Assembly (NCBI RefSeq): GCF_019880405.1
Contig: NZ_CP082269.1
Location: 2,604,001-2,668,000 of the forward strand
Source of the DNA: Enterobacter sp. C2
GTDB taxonomy: Bacteria; Pseudomonadota; Gammaproteobacteria; Enterobacterales; Enterobacteriaceae
DNA length: 64,000 nucleotides
Reading direction: 5' to 3'
Below, one piece after another: positions 60,166-64,000 of the stretch (position 1 is its first letter; each line of letters begins with the position of its first letter). Under the pieces are notes generated by a model, which did no database searches, was not told where the DNA came from, and saw only the letters and a list, made by a program, of their open reading frames with translations. Made by a program: the position numbers and the translations under genes.

Positions 60166-62385
60166 ATGACCGTTATTTTGCTCTGCCTGCTCGTCATATT
60201 GACGCTGCTTTCTCGTTTTGGGATAGTTTTCAAAGCGATTACCACCACTCTTATCATTCTGGCTTATGCTTTCTGGTATATCTCAGACATGTTCACCGGC
60301 AATGGTGTGACGGATGCGGTATTTTACCACCTGCTCAATTCTGCTCAGGGAACATCGCTTGACGATGTCGTCGATAAAGTTGCGGTAGCCGCCGTATTTA
60401 TCGTTATCATGCTCGCGACTGTCGCGGCTGCGCTCTATATAAAATTTAAAAAGCGTCACTTCACAGGCAGCCGATGGACCAACGTGGCCTGGGCAGGGGT
60501 ACTTATCGCCACCGCCTGCATGCCCTTTTCACGCAATATCTACCTGGCAATAAAAGAGACATTTCTGACCCCTGGCAACGGCTATGCTGTCAGCAGCCAG
60601 TACCACAAGCTGAACGGGGAGCTGCCGAAAAAATATAATTTTGTCTTTATCTATGCCGAGAGCCTTGAGCATACGTTTCGGGCGCTGGATGGCAAAAATT
60701 ATCTGCCGGGTTTGGATGCGATTGCTAATCACTATCTTGATTTTACTAATATCCAGCAGCCGTTAAATATGGGCTTTGGCTGGACAATGGGCGGTATTGT
60801 TAATACCCAGTGTGGTATTCCGTTGGTGATGTCGCAGGGAAACGCGGGTTCAAACGTGTCGCATTTCCTCAGCGGCGCGAACTGCATTGCTACCTGGTTA
60901 ACTCAGCAGGGATACCAGACCGAATTCATTCGCGGTAGCCAGAAAGAGTTCGCCGGTGGGGATAAGTTTCTCTCGCAGCATGGCTGGCAGGCTCAGCACG
61001 ATAAAGCATGGTTCGAAGCCCACTCTCTCGCAACCCCTGAACAGATCAGCGGCTGGGGCGTGCATGATGATGCGATGTTGGATCACGCCTGGAACGAGTA
61101 TCAACGTCTCTCCCAAGCCGGAAAGCCGTTCCTGCTGTCGTTTTTAACCGTGGACACTCACCCACCGGCCGGGACCTATATTCCTGAGTGCGACAACCAC
61201 ATTGAGAAGAGCAGCGAATACCCCATGCTTACGGCCGTTGCCTGCTCTGACTACATGCTAAGCCGCTTTATCAATAAGATTACGCAAAGCGAAGGGTTCG
61301 ACAATACGATTGTGGTGCTGGTTTCCGATCACCTGATGATGGCAAATGGCGCAACGTCACTATTAGCGAAAGATGAAGCCGCTCGACGGAATAACTTTAT
61401 TGTTATTAAAAAAGATCTGCATGGCACAAAAAACAGCACGCAGGGTACCCTACTTGACGTCTGGCCAACCGTTCTTGATCTGGCTGGGTTGCCAGACAAG
61501 ACGCTCGGTTTTGGTAAAAGCCTGCTAGATAACACGCCAGGACAATTCATTAACGATTATGTGAAAGGCCATGCTCGTGACTATCTGGCCTATGCGTCTG
61601 AGCTATGGAACTACCCCTCGGTGCGTGATCCGATGGTTCAGAAAGAGAACAGCATCCAGATTGGCTCACAACGCTATAAACTGCCGCTCTACTCCTTCGT
61701 AAATGAAAACGGGCGCTTTAAATCACTGTGGTTTGACTCCTTTGCTAAGACGATGGCGCGGCAGATCAAGCCTGAGGATACGTTCTTCTATGCCAACCTG
61801 TGCCAGAATATGAGCATCAATCGACCAGGCATTTGCGCATATGTTGTCTCTCCCTCCGAGGTGAAACAGTTGCATATCACGACGGCAGGGATCGTCGACC
61901 AGAAGCGGGTGAAGCAGAAGTCGAGCCTCTATCAAAGCGGACTGCTGGGTATTTCCGTTGGTGAAGACGTCTATGACTATAGCGGTGCTACGCTCCCTGA
62001 GGTTTTTCTACCTCTTCCGCCGGGAATCAATTTTTTTGCGGCTAAACCTCATCCCACCATTATGTATAGCTACGCTTCCTGTGCCTTACCTCGGTTGCCG
62101 GAAGAAGAGATGAATGCCTTCCTACAGCAGAAAAATGAGGCCATGATATTCAGCTCCAACGACTCGATTGCATGTGGGGATCGTAGCACCCTCAATCAAC
62201 TTGCACGGCTGCTGAATATTGAGGCGTTGCACAAGCTCCAGCCTCGCCAGCAGATTGTGGGGCTCTATACGCCCGAAAAGACGGACTACGTGATTGGAGC
62301 ACCTAATCAGCATCTGGATGCCTTCGTTGATATGACCAAGCCGCAGCTGATTACGCTTTGCCGTGCCTTCTTTGACTGTCCTTAA
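60166..62385 (+). CDS. OpgB-like phosphoglycerol transferase, alkaline-phosphatase superfamily
   Basis: 739 residues. Three to four membrane segments within 1-130, followed by a large periplasmic domain. TGNGVTDAVFYHLLNS (44-59) closely resembles the TGDGINDAVLYTLTNS stretch of OpgB (MdoB). FIYAESLEHTF (161-171), GWTMGGIVNTQCGIPL (205-220, probable nucleophile Thr207), TVDTHPP and VLVSDHLM are the metal and catalytic motifs of the sulfatase/LtaS/OpgB group. The C-terminal 220 residues are unlike OpgB and rich in Cys pairs (CSxx, CxxxxDCP). The gene follows sbcB by 27 bp with a weak ribosome site and may be transcribed with it. OpgB moves phosphoglycerol from phosphatidylglycerol to osmoregulated periplasmic glucan; the acceptor here is unknown. 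No E. coli equivalent at this locus. Confidence 0.85.
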   Translation: MTVILLCLLVILTLLSRFGIVFKAITTTLIILAYAFWYISDMFTGNGVTDAVFYHLLNSAQGTSLDDVVDKVAVAAVFIVIMLATVAAALYIKFKKRHFTGSRWTNVAWAGVLIATACMPFSRNIYLAIKETFLTPGNGYAVSSQYHKLNGELPKKYNFVFIYAESLEHTFRALDGKNYLPGLDAIANHYLDFTNIQQPLNMGFGWTMGGIVNTQCGIPLVMSQGNAGSNVSHFLSGANCIATWLTQQGYQTEFIRGSQKEFAGGDKFLSQHGWQAQHDKAWFEAHSLATPEQISGWGVHDDAMLDHAWNEYQRLSQAGKPFLLSFLTVDTHPPAGTYIPECDNHIEKSSEYPMLTAVACSDYMLSRFINKITQSEGFDNTIVVLVSDHLMMANGATSLLAKDEAARRNNFIVIKKDLHGTKNSTQGTLLDVWPTVLDLAGLPDKTLGFGKSLLDNTPGQFINDYVKGHARDYLAYASELWNYPSVRDPMVQKENSIQIGSQRYKLPLYSFVNENGRFKSLWFDSFAKTMARQIKPEDTFFYANLCQNMSINRPGICAYVVSPSEVKQLHITTAGIVDQKRVKQKSSLYQSGLLGISVGEDVYDYSGATLPEVFLPLPPGINFFAAKPHPTIMYSYASCALPRLPEEEMNAFLQQKNEAMIFSSNDSIACGDRSTLNQLARLLNIEALHKLQPRQQIVGLYTPEKTDYVIGAPNQHLDAFVDMTKPQLITLCRAFFDCP

Positions 62386-62406
62386 ATTCGCAGCCTGCGG
62401 GCATAA

Positions 62407-62437
62407 AAAAAGCCAGCTTCTCAGCTGGCTTTTTTTT
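62407..62437. terminator. Bidirectional terminator between the OpgB-like gene and plaP
   Basis: AAAAGCCAGCT / AGCTGGCTTTT stem with 4-nt loop, A-run and T-run on opposite sides, between convergent genes. Confidence 0.9.
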
Positions 62438-62454
62438 ACTTACGGCTTAGCGCA

Positions 62455-63813
62455 TTACGCAACGTCTTCGTACTGCGGGACCGGGTTGCGGAAGCTTTTG
62501 GTAACGCAGGCCAGATAAACCAGACCGATACCGCCCCAGATCAGACCCAGAATCATTGAGCTCTCTTCCAGGTTCAGCCACAGCGCACCTACGGTCAACG
62601 CACCGCACAGCGGCAGGATCAGGAACTGGAAGTGATCTTTCAGCGTCTTGTTACGCTTCTCACGGATCCAGAACTGTGAAATCACCGACAGGTTAACGAA
62701 GGTAAAGGCTACCAGCGCACCGAAGTTGATCAGCGCCGTCGCAGTCACCAGGTCAAAGTTAATCGCCAGCAGGGCAATCGCGCCCACCAGCAGCACGTTC
62801 CAGGCCGGGGTGCGCCATTTCGGGTGCACGTAGCCAAAGAAGCGGCTCGGGAATACGCCGTCACGGCCCATCACGTACATCAGGCGAGAAACGCCTGCGT
62901 GCGCTGCCATGCCAGAAGCCAGTACGGTAATGGTCGAGAAGACCAGCACGCCGAACTGGAAGGTTTTACCCGCCACATAGAGCATGATTTCCGGCTGAGA
63001 CGCGTCAGGATCTTTGAAGCGGCTGATATCCGGGAAATAGAGCTGCAGGAAGTAGGAGGCCACGATAAACACCAGGCCGCCAATCAACGCCGTCAGGAAG
63101 ATCGCTTTCGGGATCACGCGCTCGGCGTCTTTGGTCTCTTCCGACAGAGAAGAGATGCCGTCGAAGCCCAGAAACGAGAAGCACAGAATGGTCGCACCGG
63201 TGATCATCGGCACCACGTGCGCGCCTTCTGACCAGAACGGACGGGAGCTGGTCAGCGTACCCGCACCTTCACCGTGCGCCACGCCGTAAACAATCAGACC
63301 GACGATGGCTGCCACAATACCCATCTGCAGAATAACAATCAGGGTGTTGAAGTTAGCCACGGATTTAATGCTGCGCAGGTTCGAGATGGTCATAAAGGCC
63401 ACCAGCGCCACCACAAAGATCCACGACGGCACACTGGGCACCAGCGCTTCGAAGTAGATTTTAGCCAGCAGGATGTTGATCATCGGCATGAACAGGTAGT
63501 CCAGCAGCGACGACCAGCCCACCATAAAGCCCACGGCCGGGCTAATGGATTTTTGGGCATAGGTGTAGGCTGAGCCAGCGGACGGGAAACGACGCACCAG
63601 TTTACCGTAGCTCAGGGCAGTAAAGAGAATAGCCACCAGCGCAAACGCATACGCGGTCGCGACATGACCATCGGTCAGACCAGAGACAATGCCGAACGTA
63701 TCGAACAGCGTCATCGGCTGCATATAGGCAAGACCCATCATAACAACCGGAATCAACGTAAGCGATTTACGCAGTTCCACGCGAGAGGTTTTTGGAGTAA
63801 CGTTATGCGACAT
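62455..63813 (-). CDS. plaP: Putrescine importer PlaP (YeeF)
   Basis: APC-family putrescine:H+ symporter; in E. coli needed for pilus-driven surface motility. 452 residues, twelve membrane segments, with [18 protein letters not shown] in helix 1 and [19 protein letters not shown] in helix 6, both typical of the substrate path. N-terminal [17 protein letters not shown] tail as in E. coli PlaP. Confidence 0.94.
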   Translation of the reverse strand: MSHNVTPKTSRVELRKSLTLIPVVMMGLAYMQPMTLFDTFGIVSGLTDGHVATAYAFALVAILFTALSYGKLVRRFPSAGSAYTYAQKSISPAVGFMVGWSSLLDYLFMPMINILLAKIYFEALVPSVPSWIFVVALVAFMTISNLRSIKSVANFNTLIVILQMGIVAAIVGLIVYGVAHGEGAGTLTSSRPFWSEGAHVVPMITGATILCFSFLGFDGISSLSEETKDAERVIPKAIFLTALIGGLVFIVASYFLQLYFPDISRFKDPDASQPEIMLYVAGKTFQFGVLVFSTITVLASGMAAHAGVSRLMYVMGRDGVFPSRFFGYVHPKWRTPAWNVLLVGAIALLAINFDLVTATALINFGALVAFTFVNLSVISQFWIREKRNKTLKDHFQFLILPLCGALTVGALWLNLEESSMILGLIWGGIGLVYLACVTKSFRNPVPQYEDVA

Positions 63814-63969
63814 GGTCAGCCCCCATTACGGCGAATGCCGTCGCAATAGCAAAAAATTGCCCCATTTTGTTTCTTTCCTCAGCGACAACGACTGTCGGTT
63901 TTTAAATGTGTATCTATCCGGTACGAAGCCCGGCCTCTTGGATTTAAATGACGTATTGATGCAAAAAAA

Positions 63970-63994
63970 TAACCGACGCGTTTAACGTCGGTTA
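63970..63994 (-). terminator. Terminator of a gene beyond the window, upstream of plaP
   Basis: Nine-bp stem TAACCGACG / CGTCGGTTA with T run on the minus strand, so it ends a minus-strand transcript arriving from beyond 64000 (yeeY lies there in E. coli). Confidence 0.8.
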
Positions 63995-64000
63995 GTGTCA

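Overview
The window is chromosomal DNA of an enterobacterium. Gene order follows the Escherichia coli map from dcyD/fliY through the fli genes, rcsA, dgcQ, vsr, serU, asnT, nac/cbl, yeeX and sbcB to plaP, and most proteins read as close orthologues of E. coli ones. The presence of nac, an extra branched-chain amino-acid ABC operon and a second EF-G fits the Enterobacter/Kosakonia/Leclercia/Klebsiella side of the family better than Escherichia; the genus cannot be fixed from this sequence alone.

Layout. Positions 1-2.8 kb hold D-cysteine/cystine genes (dcyD partial, tcyJ) and the flagellar regulators fliZ and fliA. Positions 3.0-8.2 kb hold an accessory sugar module: a dTDP-sugar 3,4-ketoisomerase, a DegT/FdtB-type aminotransferase and a multidomain glycosyltransferase of about 1175 residues. 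It sits between fliA and the flagellin genes, so flagellin glycosylation is its likely job. Positions 8.4-12.9 kb hold two tandem, nearly identical short fliC genes, each with its own sigma-28 promoter, followed by fliDST. Positions 13-17 kb hold amyA, yedD, yedEF and a kbp/ygaU-type gene. Positions 17.4-20.2 kb carry a gtrA-gtrB-gtr serotype-conversion cluster. Positions 20.2-31.5 kb are the complete fliE, fliFGHIJK and fliLMNOPQR blocks (export apparatus, MS ring, switch).

Positions 31.5-41.8 kb hold rcsA with an RcsAB box, dsrB, yodD, the small RNA DsrA, yedP, dgcQ, yedI, yedA, a vsr gene without a neighbouring dcm, a probable RseX small RNA, a general porin, a membrane protein of unknown function, tRNA-Ser(CGA) and mtfA. 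Positions 41.9-44.5 kb hold two tRNA-Asn copies flanking the nitrogen regulators nac and cbl; nac has a clear sigma-54 promoter and a distal NtrC palindrome. Positions 44.5-46.1 kb are AT-rich, apparently acquired DNA whose only gene encodes an H-NS paralogue.

Positions 46.1-51.1 kb are a liv-type ABC operon, followed by an EF-G paralogue (fusA2) divergent from an ArsR-family regulator. Positions 54-64 kb hold yeeX, yeeA, sbmC with a LexA-like box, dacD, sbcB and plaP. Two genes not in the E. coli plan flank sbcB: a membrane acyltransferase and an OpgB-like phosphoglycerol transferase. They are the best candidates in the window for an undescribed envelope-glycan decoration pair.
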